Counted from the first letter of the stretch, positions 19,315 to 31,118 are shown. The stretch is 64,000 nt of DNA from Nannochloris sp. 'desiccata' (GCA_019044685.2 JAGTXX020000011.1:744001-808000), one strand, 5' to 3'. A program made the numbers and translations. The notes: generated by a model not told the origin, from the sequence alone.

Positions 19315-21273
19315 TTATTGTAGCAAAGTCAGAATACCTGAAAGTAACACAGATGCAAGGCCGGCAACAATCCCAAACCAAATCAGCTTCTGCAGCATCT
19401 CTTCTGCAGGGGATTCACGTGCTTCAAGTCCCATTTGCTGGGCAACTTCTGCTGCTACAGCCTTTGCAGGAGAGCTCTCAAAAGATGCAGCAGCACTGAC
19501 CACAGTTGCAGCAAAAGAAGCTTTTGCCGCATTGGATACTTTACTTTCACTCATCTCTTCGCTGCGAATTTCCATTGTATTTTCAAACAGAGGATTATTA
19601 GCCACCGGTGCTGAGTTTGATTGTAAACTTGGCTGCTCTTGCTTGTGTTGCAAAACTGTCTTCTCTCCTCTCAAATCCGCCCCTGTTGCTGTTTTCTCTA
19701 TTTCGTTATCTTTGTTTATTTCACCCCCTTCTTCTTCTAGTACTGCTGTCGAGGGTCTATAAAGAACTTTCAACACGTCTCCTTTCACAGACCATCGGCT
19801 CGCAGAAATAATTTTTGCCTCAACCACACACCCCATCAAATTCCCACTTCCATCTGGTGCTTCAGCTGGCAACAAAACTTGGGCATAGGTCTTATTATGC
19901 CCTACAAGCGATACCCCATCAGCTGCAGTGTCTACAATACAACAACGATGGACAGCTCCAACTAAATTTGTGTAGGAATCCGTCCAGGAATCTACTTCTA
20001 ATGAGATTTCCCTGCTACGGGCTTTCACCACGTCTGTAGGCACTCGCTTCATCCTTGCAGCAGGTGTCCCTGGTCGTGGGTAGAACTGTGAGATGTGACA
20101 ATGAGGGAAACGATATTTGCGAAGCAGGCTCAGCGTGGCGGCATGGTCTTCTGGGCCTTCATTGGGGAATCCAGCGATAATATCGGTCGCGAGCTCTATT
20201 TGTGGAACATGTGCTATTAATTCATCACAAACTCGTTCAAATTCGGCCACCGTATATTCCCTATTCATTCCTAACAGTACAGCATCACTGCCTGACTGTA
20301 CCGGCACATGCAAGTACTCAAAACACGCTGGATGACGTAATAGTTCTGCAATCTCTTTCAGATGTTCTAGAATATACGGTGGATTGGTCATTCCTACACG
20401 AAGCATGGTTGATCCGTCGTCAGGAAGCACTGCAAGCATCTCCCGCAAAAGTTCCGGTAAGCTACTGCCGAGATCTCGACCCCAAGCTCCTGTGTCTTCA
20501 CTAGAAAGCCAAATCTCACGAACTAATGGATCAGATACAGCAGCACGAGCACGTTTTAATAAAGCTTCTGCTGCGTAACTGCCCAGTTCACCTCGCGCAT
20601 GCTTTGTTTTGCAGTAGGTGCAGGCGCCGAGGCAACCTGTTGACAAGGGTATGATCTCAACTTGTGGGTTCCTGCGCACCTTTGGTAGATCTAACCTCGG
20701 TAAGGCCTTCTTTGCTAACAATTGCACGGTATTCCCTTTTAAAGTTTCCTCTACAGCTTCCACTACGCGGTCTATTTGAGTAACACCAAGAACGCTGACA
20801 CCTTGTAGCTCTGTTGCTTTGCGGTCACCCTGAGGAACACAGCCAGAGACGAGCACCGCTTTACCTTTATCACGAGCTTTAATTACGAGATTGCCTACTG
20901 CAGATTGGGATGGGCCTTTGACTGTGCAGCTGTTGATGAGCCACAAGTCTGCAGCGTCGGCATTTATGTCGTTAACTAAATTGAAGCCATACTCTTGGAG
21001 CTGCCCAGCCATGAATTCAGCATCACTGGTGTTATGACTGCACCCAAACGTCTTCACCCATACTTTCTGCGAGCCAGGAAGGAACGCTGTAGAGGAAGCA
21101 GAAGGTTCGAGAGTGGCAGCAGTCACAGCAGTGGATACTGCCGCCGCACCATCTGGAATTGTCTTGCCTCGGCGAACGATGGGCTGAACAGATCCTGGAG
21201 CAGATGGACGTTCCTTGTGGGTAACAGGGCTTGTAGCAACCAAGTCCTCAATATCCCCCTCTAAGTCATGCAT
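19315..21273 (-). CDS. CDKAL1: CDKAL1-type tRNA threonylcarbamoyladenosine methylthiotransferase
   Basis: Single exon, 652 aa from ATG 21273. UPF0004 domain: [31 protein letters not shown] and VSGCVPQGD, supplying the three cysteines of one Fe-S cluster. Radical SAM domain: [18 protein letters not shown] (CxxxCxxC), then [18 protein letters not shown]. The TRAM domain follows ([20 protein letters not shown]). The C-terminus ends in a hydrophobic helix ([20 protein letters not shown]), matching the ER tail-anchor of animal and plant CDKAL1. The enzyme makes ms2t6A37 in tRNAs reading ANN codons. A roughly 110-aa linker before the tail anchor is low complexity. Confidence 0.94.
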   Translation of the reverse strand: MHDLEGDIEDLVATSPVTHKERPSAPGSVQPIVRRGKTIPDGAAAVSTAVTAATLEPSASSTAFLPGSQKVWVKTFGCSHNTSDAEFMAGQLQEYGFNLVNDINADAADLWLINSCTVKGPSQSAVGNLVIKARDKGKAVLVSGCVPQGDRKATELQGVSVLGVTQIDRVVEAVEETLKGNTVQLLAKKALPRLDLPKVRRNPQVEIIPLSTGCLGACTYCKTKHARGELGSYAAEALLKRARAAVSDPLVREIWLSSEDTGAWGRDLGSSLPELLREMLAVLPDDGSTMLRVGMTNPPYILEHLKEIAELLRHPACFEYLHVPVQSGSDAVLLGMNREYTVAEFERVCDELIAHVPQIELATDIIAGFPNEGPEDHAATLSLLRKYRFPHCHISQFYPRPGTPAARMKRVPTDVVKARSREISLEVDSWTDSYTNLVGAVHRCCIVDTAADGVSLVGHNKTYAQVLLPAEAPDGSGNLMGCVVEAKIISASRWSVKGDVLKVLYRPSTAVLEEEGGEINKDNEIEKTATGADLRGEKTVLQHKQEQPSLQSNSAPVANNPLFENTMEIRSEEMSESKVSNAAKASFAATVVSAAASFESSPAKAVAAEVAQQMGLEARESPAEEMLQKLIWFGIVAGLASVLLSGILTLLQ

Positions 21274-21676
21274 TTTATTTATACTGATTGAGCCACCAAA
21301 TTAGATTCGATTGCACATACTATATTTCATGCTTTTAAAGAGTTGCACCACCTTCCTGTGCCTAAAAATAACTACTTATTTACGTATATCCAAAGTAGAT
21401 GAAATGCGGCAAGAGTGATGGGGACGAATTTTGCGCCACCCTTGCAACCCACCTTGAAATCTTCAAATCAAAGAAACCTGTTGACTTTTTCCAGCTCCCC
21501 TTTTCCATGAGACAAACAGGGGTTCAAGGAGTCCGTGAACATGTAACCTAAAAAAACGTATATTACGATATGAAAGCGATTTATATCCGTCGCAAGATTC
21601 TTATAGCTGCCTTTGATTTGGCAGATGTCTAGTTTTGGTTTTGTGAGAAGTTGTGGCTATCTTGCGTTAAATTACA
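21274..21676. other. Intergenic between divergent CDKAL1 and kinase genes
   Basis: About 400 bp, AT-rich, no ORF of note; presumably two promoters. No repeat or RNA recognised. Confidence 0.4.
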
Positions 21677-23246
21677 ATGAACAAGGGAGAGAGCAGGAAG
21701 TTCCTCTCAAAATTTAGATACTCGGGCCCCTGTGTAAGTCCCTGCTATAGCAGCGGTCAAGCCTGCCAGTTTTTTAACGTTAAATCAGCAAGATTCACAC
21801 TCCGCGCAGTATTTAAAATATAAATAGAATATTCCCACTGCAGGGGCCCGTAATAAAAAACAGCGATGGTTCAAAACCAGATACAATAGCAGCAGCCTTC
21901 GAGGTAAGGATTTTCTGTTCTGTATTTTTTATTGCCTAGCCACCACCCGAGTTCCGCCAACCTACTTTATTTTTTAAAACCCTGCCAATACTGACTCTCG
22001 TTAATAATCTTTTGTCTTTGAATAGAATCTAAGAATCAAGTCATGTGTACAAGATGACTTCGAAATGGGCCGTGTTGTTGGCACAGGCAGTTTTGTTGGC
22101 ACAGGCAGTTTTGGACGGGTATGCCTCGCCCGTCACAAATCTACTGACACGGTAGTTGCAGTGAAATCGTATCTTAAAACTAATTTAGTGAAAAATCAAC
22201 AAACAAGTCATTTAATCTCGGAGCGCAGCGTTTTAAAAATCTTGAATCACCCTTTAATAGTGAAAATGCATACTACTTTTCAAGACCAGCAGTGCATTCA
22301 TTTTGTTTTCGAGTATGTTGCTGGAGGTGAATTTTTTTCTCATTTACGATTGAGAGGGCAGCTCTGTGAAGAAGCAGCCAGGTTTTATGCGGCAGAAGTA
22401 TTACTTGTATTTGAATACCTGCATTCTAAGGATATAGTCTACAGAGATCTTAAGGTACATCTTAAGCTTAACTGCATTATTTCAAATCCTAAACTTTCTT
22501 TCTCTTTCTACCTCATCTAGCCCACTCCCTCCACATTAATTCTTTACTTGCAGCCTGAAAATATGCTTTTAGACCCTAATGGGCACCTAAAATTAGCTGA
22601 TTTTGGCTTCGCAAAGATACTTCCAGGGGGTAAAAGAACTTACACTCTCTGCGGCACCCCCGACTACTTGGCGCCGGAAGTCATTTTGAATAAAGGTCAT
22701 GGCAGAGCAGTAGATTGGTGGGCTCTAGGGATATTAATATACGAAATGCTTGCAGGATATCCTCCATTTTGTGATAGCGAGGCGTTAGGAACCTATCAAC
22801 GCATACTTAGCGGCAATCTCACATTTCCGCCTCACATCTCCCCAGCGGCGAGGGATTTAATTCGCCGTTTGTTGCAGACAGATCTTAGTAAACGATATGG
22901 ATGTCTAGCGGGAGGTGCACAGGATGTTAAATCCCACCAGTGGTTTAGGACAATTAATTTTGCTGCTCTGAAAGCTAGAAGCACCCAGGCACCCATCCGG
23001 TAAGAAAAAATAGTCGAGTTGTTCAAGTTGTTTTTAGACAAACGTCATAGTTCTTAATTACGTTTGTAAATTGGTCCATAAGAAGCTATAACTAACGTGC
23101 ATTCCCATTAACTCTCTACTTTCTACAGCCCTACTGTAAAATCTGTGGATGATACTTCTAATTTTGAAGACTATGGAGATTTGCCGCCAATGGTCTCCGA
23201 CATTGAACTCACCGAGGAAGAGCAGTCATTATTCAAAGGGTTCTGA
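21677..23246 (+). CDS. PKA-type AGC protein kinase (cAMP-dependent kinase catalytic subunit-like)
   Basis: Five exons, join(21677..21733, 21844..21903, 22026..22454, 22554..22999, 23129..23246), 369 aa, all GT-AG with matching phases. Kinase landmarks: glycine loop (duplicated, see finding), VAVKSYLK, YRDLK joined by splicing to PENMLLD, ADFGFAK, and the PKA activation loop RTYTLCGTPDYLAPEV with the phospho-Thr position kept. The C-tail has SNFEDYGDLP (FDDY-type) and ends ELTEEEQSLFKGF, close to the FxxF end of PKA. Land plants lack true PKA, whereas several algae have PKA- and PKG-like kinases. The 39-residue N-terminus encoded by the first two exons is only supported by phase and splice sites. 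Confidence 0.85.
22077..22112 (+). repeat. Exact 18-bp tandem duplication in kinase glycine loop
   Basis: GTTGGCACAGGCAGTTTT occurs twice head to tail (22077-22094 and 22095-22112). It encodes VGTGSF-VGTGSF before GRV, inserting six residues into the nucleotide-binding loop. Confidence 0.95.
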
Positions 23247-23466
23247 ATAGTAGTATAATCATTTAAAAAAGCCAGTACACCAGCTTTCTGATAAAAAGTT
23301 ATATCATTCGGCACTATGTATCGTATTTACTATTTATTTAACGCGTTTAGTTCATTAAAGTTCCTTTATAAAACTTTATTAAAAATCAAGTCCCGTCAAT
23401 GTTTTTTTTTTTTTAATAAAACGTCGCAGCTTCAGCAATTTATATTTATAGAAACTGTAATAAGTT

Positions 23467-24241
23467 TTAATATCCTACTGGAATTTCAACAAGCAGTCCC
23501 ACAGGAGTACGTTCTAGCGCTGATTTAAACTGTGGCAAATCTAAACCTTTCTCCCCAGCTCCTGCATTCTCGAAAACCCGACCAACAACAGCCGCTACCT
23601 CATTATCAGTTAGCGTACTACCCCCTGCCTGCCTCACAATCAAATCCATATCTTCTTTAGATACTATTCCATCACCATCGACGTCCCAAATAGCGAATAG
23701 ATGTCTTATTTTATCATCTCGAGTGGCTTTGGAGCTGTATGGCGCCAGCATTTTGACAAATTCTCTAAAATTGATGCCATCGTAGAAATAAGCTAGACGT
23801 TTGCTTAATGGGTTGATGGAAAGCTCAGGAATGCTAAGAAGTTCATCAGCAGTGATGAAACCCTGAAAAAAGAAATAAAACAATGAAGTTTTGATGAAAT
23901 CAAAAAATAATTATTTGGAAAGCGGAATTGTTAGCTGTTGCTGGATTATTAGATTGCACTTCAGAGGAGAGGGAAGGACTCACCTTTCTGCCTCGATCTA
24001 GAGATCTGAATCGTTTGTATAGCGCTTCTATTTCTGCTTGCGTGACTGTAATCAAATGAAGAATGAGAAGGTATAGTATCAGCAAAGCTTGAACGCTCGG
24101 CGACAGAAAACACCGAGGAGAAAAATTAAAAAAAAAACAGCTAGTGCATGGGCGCAATGGCAACTTACAGCAGCCATTCGACAACTCTATGAGTTCATCT
24201 ACTTCAAACTGTGTGAGGCTATACGATATTGTTTGGCCCAT
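23467..24241 (-). CDS. Calcineurin-B-like EF-hand protein with N-myristoylation signal
   Basis: Three exons, complement(23467..23862, 23984..24045, 24169..24241), phases consistent, 176 aa, close to calcineurin B (about 170). It starts MGQTISYSLTQFEVDELIEL, a good myristoylation context. Exon 2 gives FTQAEIEALYKRFRSLDRGR (degenerate EF1). Exon 3 gives GFITADELLSIPELSINPLS, the conserved calcineurin-B segment, then EF3 DVDGDGIVSKED, the only canonical calcium loop. EF2 (FYDGINFREFV) and EF4 (ENAGAGEKGLDLPQF) have lost key acidic positions. Calcineurin B or a CHP/CIB-type relative are both possible; no calcineurin A lies in the window. It is divergent from the receptor kinase. Confidence 0.82.
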
Positions 24242-24568
24242 GGCAGCAAGTAAATTGGTTACTTTTTATTCAACGATCAATCTATTGAATTGAAGTGACA
24301 ATGGCGCATCCAAGGGACGGTTTCTGATCCTTTGGGTTCACTAGGTTGTTTTAAATCATTTGTTGTGCCCGAATGCAACAAGCGGCAGATATGCTGTGTG
24401 GAACGACAAATCAAGTGACTTCTTCAAATGCAGGTAATTACCAATCAATTTTGTAAAAAACTCGCAAAATTAACGCTATCGTCACTTATTTCAATATCGA
24501 GATAAAATACAATATCGAAATGGAATACTCTTCTCCAATGCATTAGTTCTCCTACTAAGAAGCTGCGA
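24242..24568. other. Divergent intergenic region, calcineurin-B-like / receptor kinase
   Basis: About 330 bp between start codons; no motif or RNA recognised. Confidence 0.4.
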
Positions 24569-27500
24569 ATGAAATTATTTGCAGTTGTGGTCATCGGCCT
24601 AATAGCCCTTTGGGGCGTTGGCGTGGCTGCACAAGGTGAAGGAATTGGATTTGAAAGGGCAGACTTTGGTCTGCTTCCAGTACAAGCTGCTTCAGGAGGC
24701 GATGCAGACGTTCTCATGCGCCTAAAGCGAGCCGTAAGCAACTGGAACCAAACAGTGGCTATGCAGCCTGGCTACACAGGCTGGGATACACCTGATGGTG
24801 ACCCTTGTTCAGGAAAGAAATTGGTATGGACAGGGATTTCCTGCTCCTTTGGCAGAGTGGATCGAATGTAGGTGTCATTGACAGAGAAGAGCCTCTGAGA
24901 AAAGATAATCCCTCTTTTTATTTTGTGCTTGGCACTGAAACGGGCAGGCACTCACTTGCATTCCAATAAAGATCTAACCTAGTTAACCTTGCATTTCGCT
25001 CCTGCAGAGATTTGCCAAACTTAGGCTTAGACGGGTACCTCCCACCTGAATTGTTGCAAATTGACACGTTGAAACAACTCAACTTTAGCGATAATTTATT
25101 TAATGGGCCCCTACCCCCACAATGGGCTTCTAAATCCCTTACTACTCTAGATTTATCTAACAATGTGCTGAGTGGGCCATTGCCAAAAAATTATGGAGCT
25201 GAGGGCGTGTTTCCCCAGCTCAAGTATATTTTTATTCAAGGGAATTTACTTTCAGGCCCATTGCCTATCCCGCAATGGACGCAGGGCTTTGCTCCTGGCT
25301 CGAGTATCATTATCCGCCCAGGAAATAATGGATTATGCGGGCCGGTGCCTCTAGTAGATCCTGCAATGTTAGTAACCTCGCCATATGCTGCTACCCTGAG
25401 GCCTGAGACGACAAATCTTTTAAATTCTGTAGCAGAGCAATCAAAACTCAGCACTGGTAACGCTACTAGTGGTGAACTTTCTAAAGTATATATTTTCTAC
25501 ACAGGTATAATGGCTTCGGACAGTTCCGTACTTGTCACCAATACTCTCGGCAGTTGTGCTGAACCATGTGGTCGAGCGTTTACTGTAGTTACGAATCTAT
25601 TAGACGCTACCTGGGAATACAACGTGTCATTAGCAGATATCATGGCAAATAATCCAGGTCTAACACCTGCAGAAGCTAGTCCAGGTACCCAACTTGCTCT
25701 TCCTTGCTACCCTTCAGGAGTTGCCGGCCCATCTTGGTTTGGCTCCGACAGTGCAGTAGGCATGTTTGCAGCTGGCCATCAACTGGGGATAGACGGCGTT
25801 GTAGGAGGCGAATTGGCTGGTGTTGTTGTAGGTCCAAATGGATTAAGAAGTAGCAATGGTGTTTTTTATGAAGGGAGCATCAACGGGAGTAGCGCAGCCT
25901 TAGCTGGTGAGATGGGCAGCCTTCCTTCGTATGCTATGCCCATCTATTGGTTTGTGAAAATGGATGCTACCTTTACTGTGAGTGCAGTCTCCATCACAGC
26001 AGGCAATTCCATGTCCGGCATCTCTTTATTCGTAGGCAATGATGCCACAGATTATAAAAGCAATACACTAGTACAACGGGATTTACAGTTCAAAGCAGGA
26101 GAGACAAAAGTAGTCCCTGTAGATCATTTAATGGGAAAGTTAGTGCTACTGACCGCCGATGGAGAGGAAACTGAAGGTCTTAGTTTGGCGAATACCAAAG
26201 TATGGCCTGCAGAAGGCAATGCAGCACTGAACAAGCCCATCTCAACCGCCGGCCCAATCCCCTTGCGAGCAAATTATTCGACAGATGGCAGTCTTTCCAC
26301 GTGTGTTTCTTTTGAAGCTGAAGAAGCGGATTCAGTATGGATGGGTGTCGACCTAGGTTATGAAGCTTCTGTTTCTGTAGTTGGGTTAACATTTGGAAAA
26401 GACGTCGCCATTTCTGACAATGTTTTAGTTTTTGTGAGCAGCGATGATACTCTCAGTTCTCTCACAAACGCCACTGCATGTGATCCGCCGTATCCTGAGA
26501 CCGTTATTGGGAAGGCACATCACGTGGTAGTAGCTTGTGGCCGTAGAGGTCGCTATGTGGGCGTTCAAATTTTAGGATTGAGCAGTGTCAGTGTATGTGA
26601 GCTTGAAGTTTTCTTAGAAGCACCCCCACAAGACCCGGTAAAACGTACCGTAGCAGCGGAAAATGTAGTAGGCATTGCAGTTGGTGCTGCTGTCGGTGGA
26701 GCAGCGCTTGCTCTCATCCTTGTAGCAGTTTTTGTTTACTATAGAAGGAAAAAACGAGCACAGCAAAGAGCGGCCCTTACCAATAGCATGATTAAAGGAT
26801 CCATGCACAACGGCAACAATAATAATGGGTTTGGATCATCGCTGCCATCTACGCCATCTGGTCTCGGTGGTCTCTCCGACCCTGATGCCCTTGGAATGGA
26901 AGCAGGCAAAGCAGGCACGACTCGACATGATAGCATTACCAGCGGCGCTGGTGGACCTCCCGGCGGTTTTTTCCGTAAGTGGATGGGTTTGGGTAGCAAT
27001 GGAAGCAATGATCATTCAGGACGGAACTCCCCGGTTAACAAAACTCAATCCAGTGGCGGTGCGGGTGCTCTTCATGGTGGCGGCCTAGATGGAATCCAAC
27101 CATCGACAGACTTGTCAAAGTTCGATTGTGATAATTGCAATATAGTAGATTTCAAAGACATTGAGCTGATTCGTACCATTGGAGAGGGGTCTTTCGGTCT
27201 TGTGTGGATGGCACGATACCTCCAAACGACCGTAGCTGTTAAAATTTTGATCCAGGACTTGAAAAGAGATGTCGGTACTGTTGGAGCTGATTCAGCGCTT
27301 ACTCAGCAGCCGAGTACTCAAGTAATGGCAGCATTGCAGCGGGAAGCTTCCATTATGGCTGGATTACGTCACCCTAATTGTATTCAGTACCTAGGTGCGA
27401 CATTAAACCCTCCTGCATTGATCATGGAGTATTGCAGCAAGCGCTCTGTCGATACCATTTTGGCCGGTGCTGTCAGCGACCCAAAACTCGCAAAACAGCT

Positions 27501-28146
27501 CGATTGGGTGCATATAATGAGCATGGCGTGTGATGCAGCGAAAGGAATGTTGTATCTGCATACCAGATCCCCTCCAATTGTGCATAGAGATCTGAAAAGT
27601 CCTAATTTATTAGTGGATGGGCTGTGGCACGTCAAGGTCTCAGATTTCAATCTGAGTCGTACTTTAGAAAATAACGCTGTAGTAAGCTCTTTACAAATAA
27701 CAAACCCTCGTTGGCTTGCTCCTGAAGTGCTTAAAGGCGGACAAGCAGGCACAGCAGCGGATGTGTACAGTTTCGGTGTTGTTTTATGGGAATTACTCAC
27801 TTGGAAGTTGCCATGGGGTCACGACACCAATCCATTTTCTATTATAAATTCAGTGGGAGGGGGTGCTCGCTTACCAATTCCATCCGAAAGTGATCTCCCA
27901 GCTGGTCCATTGCGTTGCTTTGACGCGTATGTTGAATTAATGCAGCATTGCTGGCATCCAGACCCTGGTGCGAGGCCTCCAATGGATGAGGTGGCACAGC
28001 GATTGAGGATGTTGCTGTTGGACATGGTGGTCAGTGGAAGAGCAGAGAGCTTGGCCGCAGCGGCGGCGGTAGAAGCATCAGTGGAAGCAGCCGAAAAGGT
28101 TGGGAAAGCTGATGATGCAAGCAGTAGTGGTGGAGAAAGTCGATAA
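24569..28146 (+). CDS. Receptor-like kinase with LRR, LysM-like and F5/8C (discoidin-like) ectodomain
   Basis: Two exons, join(24569..24867, 25008..28146), 1145 aa. Signal peptide (MKLFAVVVIGLIALWGVGVA), an LRR N-cap-like segment (WDTPDGDPC, WTGISC), and plant-type LRRs at about 100-180 (LNFSDNLFNGPLP, LDLSNNVLSGPLP). A LysM-like repeat lies at about 300-335 (TWEYNVSLADIMANNPGL then PGTQLALPC). A galactose-binding F5/8C-like module lies at about 505-640 (LNKPIST, YSTDGSLSTC, WMGVDLGYEASV, VCELEVF). One membrane helix at about 650-677 is followed by a basic stop-transfer. The kinase is at about 815-1095: GEGSFGLV, VAVKI, HRDLKSPNLLV, then DFN in place of DFG, and a Raf/TKL-type APEVL region. 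All catalytic Lys, Asp and HRD residues are present, so activity is plausible. Probably a plasma-membrane glycan or wall sensor; the ligand is unknown. Confidence 0.85.
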
Positions 28147-28708
28147 AAATGGTGATCTGATATTGGCTTTCCTTTTAGAATGATCCTACCCTATCGGTGA
28201 TAAGATAAAATTAAATGTTTTATTGCTATATTTGGTCCCTTTTTTTCTCCCTATTAATATTCTATATAATTTGTGGGGGTTGTTTCCCTGGAAAATGCGC
28301 TGTTATTTGGGACACGCATTGAATTAATAATATTAAGTTCAACGTTGTCCGTAAACCTAGACATATAAAAACGATATGAAGATTTTGGGGCGCCCTATGT
28401 TTTTTTTCCCTTTCCCTCTATAAATGTTCTTTTGTCCCCCAAGATGTGAGTATTTTCGGCTCCTTCTTCTCTCGTGTATACTTTCTCCCTTGCTTGCAGT
28501 TCTAATAGTTTTAAAATGACATTAAAGATATGATAATTTGAAAATTAAATTGTTCAGAGGAGAGCGTAGCGTAGCGCCAGCAACCTTGGAAGTAATAGAA
28601 ATCTCCCAAAGCACAATATTTTATAGATAAAATGAGATGTATATTTAATTTGATATTCTGTAATTTATCTATGCTTCTATAAATAGCAGCAGCAACGCGA
28701 AATAGGCC
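28147..28708. other. Intergenic between tandem plus-strand genes
   Basis: AT-rich 3' UTR of the receptor kinase and promoter of the glycosyltransferase. A TATAAATAG sequence sits at 28678-28686, but only about 22 bp before the ATG, so its role is doubtful. Confidence 0.35.
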
Positions 28709-30736
28709 ATGCAGAGGCTGCACTCGCGAAAACACGGTGCTCACTCTGGCAACGCGAGTTTAAACACGGCCACTGTATTTATTCTACTACAGCTCCTGGT
28801 CGTGTTTCTCATTTATTACCTTCACCAGCGCTCTGTAGGCAACATTCAAGGCAAAGGAGCAGCGGAATGGGAGGCTGCAGAGCAAAAAATGCTGCTACTC
28901 TCGGAGGGGCCTACAGAAGGGGGGTCTTCAGAAATGAAAAATCCCCTCGAGCCTAGCACAGCTGTAAATTGCTCTCCTTCTCCTTCTTCGTCGTCTGCCA
29001 CGGCAGAAAAGGTTGTGCGGTTGCATGAAGCTGATGTGGAGACATTACGTACAGAGGTATTCAAAATAGCAGATTCTATACTCTCGTCCAAAGGCCTTGG
29101 TGACGGAGTTGAGTTGACAGGAGGGACAGCGCTGACGACAGCAGATCACTTGCCACCACCACCTAACGATTCTCAGCTCCTTCGTTTATCTGACGAGCAA
29201 CACCACCCAAACCCAACCTCCAACATCCCTGGTGTGCAAGATGTCCACGCAGAGCTTCGCGAGTATACAGAACGAATGCTTGAAACTTGGACAGGTGATT
29301 TTTCTGAAGCAAAAAGGCGGCAGCACCGTCCTACTGCAGCTGAGCTGGGTCTCCAAGCAATCGATGCTTTAGAAGATGTAGACACATTAAGTAAGAGAAT
29401 TGCGTTTCTGAATGGATTGGTAGCTATATCGGCTGCAGAGAATATGAATAAAGCAAAAAACTTAATAAATACCGCCACGACCACAGCTACCACTACTGTG
29501 GCCATTGCCACAACTACTTCAGTTGATTTACTTGGCGTGCGTAGAGAAATCTTACCGTGGCTACAATACCATACAGAGATAGGTGTCACCCGATTCTACA
29601 TCCTCTATGATGGCAACGATCCTGCTGCGGTAGAAAGCTTGCGGTCTATTCATCACGTTGAAGTTTTGAATATTCATGCTCCGTGGGCGTCGCCGGAAGA
29701 GCTGGCGTTGTGGGAAGCTCACTCAAGATTGAGTAAAATTCAATGGCAAGGGAGCCAAGGGAATTATGAATTAATGACAAAACAAGGGTTTTGCTTACAA
29801 CAAGCTCTTCGCAGAGCTCAAGAGAGAAATAAAGCAGCTTCCCGGCTGACAGAAGCAGCAACAACGACAGAGCCGCAGCAGGTAGAGTGGTTGATGCATC
29901 TAGATCCTGACGAGCTCTTTTTACCTGGCGGCAACGAAGCCACAATTATCGCAGAGCTTTCTAAACAGCCACCCCACATTCCAGCAGTAAGATTCCTTAA
30001 TTTTGAAGGACAACCTGAAGCTGGAGCAGGCATTGTGAACCGATTCGAGCAAGTCACGCTGTTTCGCGCCCACAAGCATTTTATCACTCCAGAAGCGTTT
30101 TGGTACAGAAATCGTTTTAAATTAGGTGAAAATGCAGCATTTTTGTATCTCTATGCTAATGGAAAAAGTGCTGTTAGGGTTAATGCTGTTGGAGTGAGAA
30201 ATGCAGGCCCACATTATTTTAGAGGAGATGCTTCTGAGCGATGGGTGAGTCGAGAAAATCCAACAGGTGTATGGGTCAATGCAGTGAGTGACGTTTCAAT
30301 TGTATTGCATTATGCATACTCAAACCCTTCAGAGGTTGCTGCAAAGGCTCATAGATCGTGTCCTGGAAATTTCACGGCGTCTGCTGCGGCCGGAGATCGA
30401 GAACTTATAAAGAAATCATGTTTTATTATTGACTTTGATGCTGATGCATTTATGGCTGCGGTACAGGGTGAAGATGCAGTGAATGACTTTTATTATAGTA
30501 GAATGGTCTTGTCTGAAGGTGTTGCTGTGCGGTGTGCCAAACCTTCTGCCTCTGGAGCTGTTGGGGGTCTTAGTTCCTCTAGAGAAGGGTGGTGTGCCCT
30601 TTCAGATATACCTCGATTTGTCCATTTGATGGAAAAAATTGGATTATTGAAGCGTGTGTTGCTACCTCAAGCTATTCTAAGGCAACAGGAAAAGATTTTT
30701 CAAAATTTCTGGTTGAGACAGGTCGATAAAAATTAA
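28709..30736 (+). CDS. Type II membrane glycosyltransferase, GT2_4/GT92-like, Golgi
   Basis: Single exon, 675 aa from ATG 28709. A short basic N-tail precedes one signal-anchor helix (TVFILLQLLVVFLIYYL, about 22-38), the usual Golgi type II layout, then a roughly 240-aa disordered stem. The catalytic region starts near residue 270: REILPWLQYHTEIGVTRFYI (family: N-x-LPWL.YH...GV..FYIYD), LYDGNDPAAV, then WLMHLDPDELFLPGG, the DxDEF-like acidic motif, and VRFLNFEGQPEAG. This matches glycosyl transferase family 2_4/92-like enzymes that build cell-wall or glycoprotein glycans. Sugar specificity cannot be read from sequence. It is convergent with a sulfotransferase, hinting that surface-glycan genes are grouped here. 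Confidence 0.78.
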   Translation: MQRLHSRKHGAHSGNASLNTATVFILLQLLVVFLIYYLHQRSVGNIQGKGAAEWEAAEQKMLLLSEGPTEGGSSEMKNPLEPSTAVNCSPSPSSSSATAEKVVRLHEADVETLRTEVFKIADSILSSKGLGDGVELTGGTALTTADHLPPPPNDSQLLRLSDEQHHPNPTSNIPGVQDVHAELREYTERMLETWTGDFSEAKRRQHRPTAAELGLQAIDALEDVDTLSKRIAFLNGLVAISAAENMNKAKNLINTATTTATTTVAIATTTSVDLLGVRREILPWLQYHTEIGVTRFYILYDGNDPAAVESLRSIHHVEVLNIHAPWASPEELALWEAHSRLSKIQWQGSQGNYELMTKQGFCLQQALRRAQERNKAASRLTEAATTTEPQQVEWLMHLDPDELFLPGGNEATIIAELSKQPPHIPAVRFLNFEGQPEAGAGIVNRFEQVTLFRAHKHFITPEAFWYRNRFKLGENAAFLYLYANGKSAVRVNAVGVRNAGPHYFRGDASERWVSRENPTGVWVNAVSDVSIVLHYAYSNPSEVAAKAHRSCPGNFTASAAAGDRELIKKSCFIIDFDADAFMAAVQGEDAVNDFYYSRMVLSEGVAVRCAKPSASGAVGGLSSSREGWCALSDIPRFVHLMEKIGLLKRVLLPQAILRQQEKIFQNFWLRQVDKN

Positions 30737-31118
30737 TTAAAAGACAGCTAGTTGCCAACTGAGTTGGTTACATAATTAAATTGATGCTTGTGGATAAGGT
30801 TGTATTTCTGAGGTGCGTGATCTTGTAATAGTGTTGAAACATCGGGTTTGTAGTGAATACTAGTGTTTGAACTCTATAATAATTCTTGATAGACGGCATT
30901 CCCGCCAGAAAAACAATTCTATAGGCAGCGTTTCCGAAACGGGAAGTTCCCTCGAGGGCCTTGACTGATTTTCAAATTAGTTAAAGTAATACTGAAAGGC
31001 TTTCCAAATATGTAATACATGCCGGGTCATATAGTACGAATACTAATAATTATAAACACACCATTTAAGATTTCCAAGGGTTCATATATACCCTATATAT
31101 ATGTTTGTCAGTTTTAAA
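30737..31118. other. Convergent intergenic region
   Basis: About 380 bp between the stop codons of the glycosyltransferase and sulfotransferase. It contains a small palindromic stretch around CCCTCGAGGG (about 30949-30958). No gene recognised. Confidence 0.4.

Noticed and set aside
30889..30970. Palindromic stretches that might be a terminator or RNA hairpin
   Set aside because: Arms are short and imperfect, and eukaryotic Pol II genes do not use such terminators; no evidence of a function.
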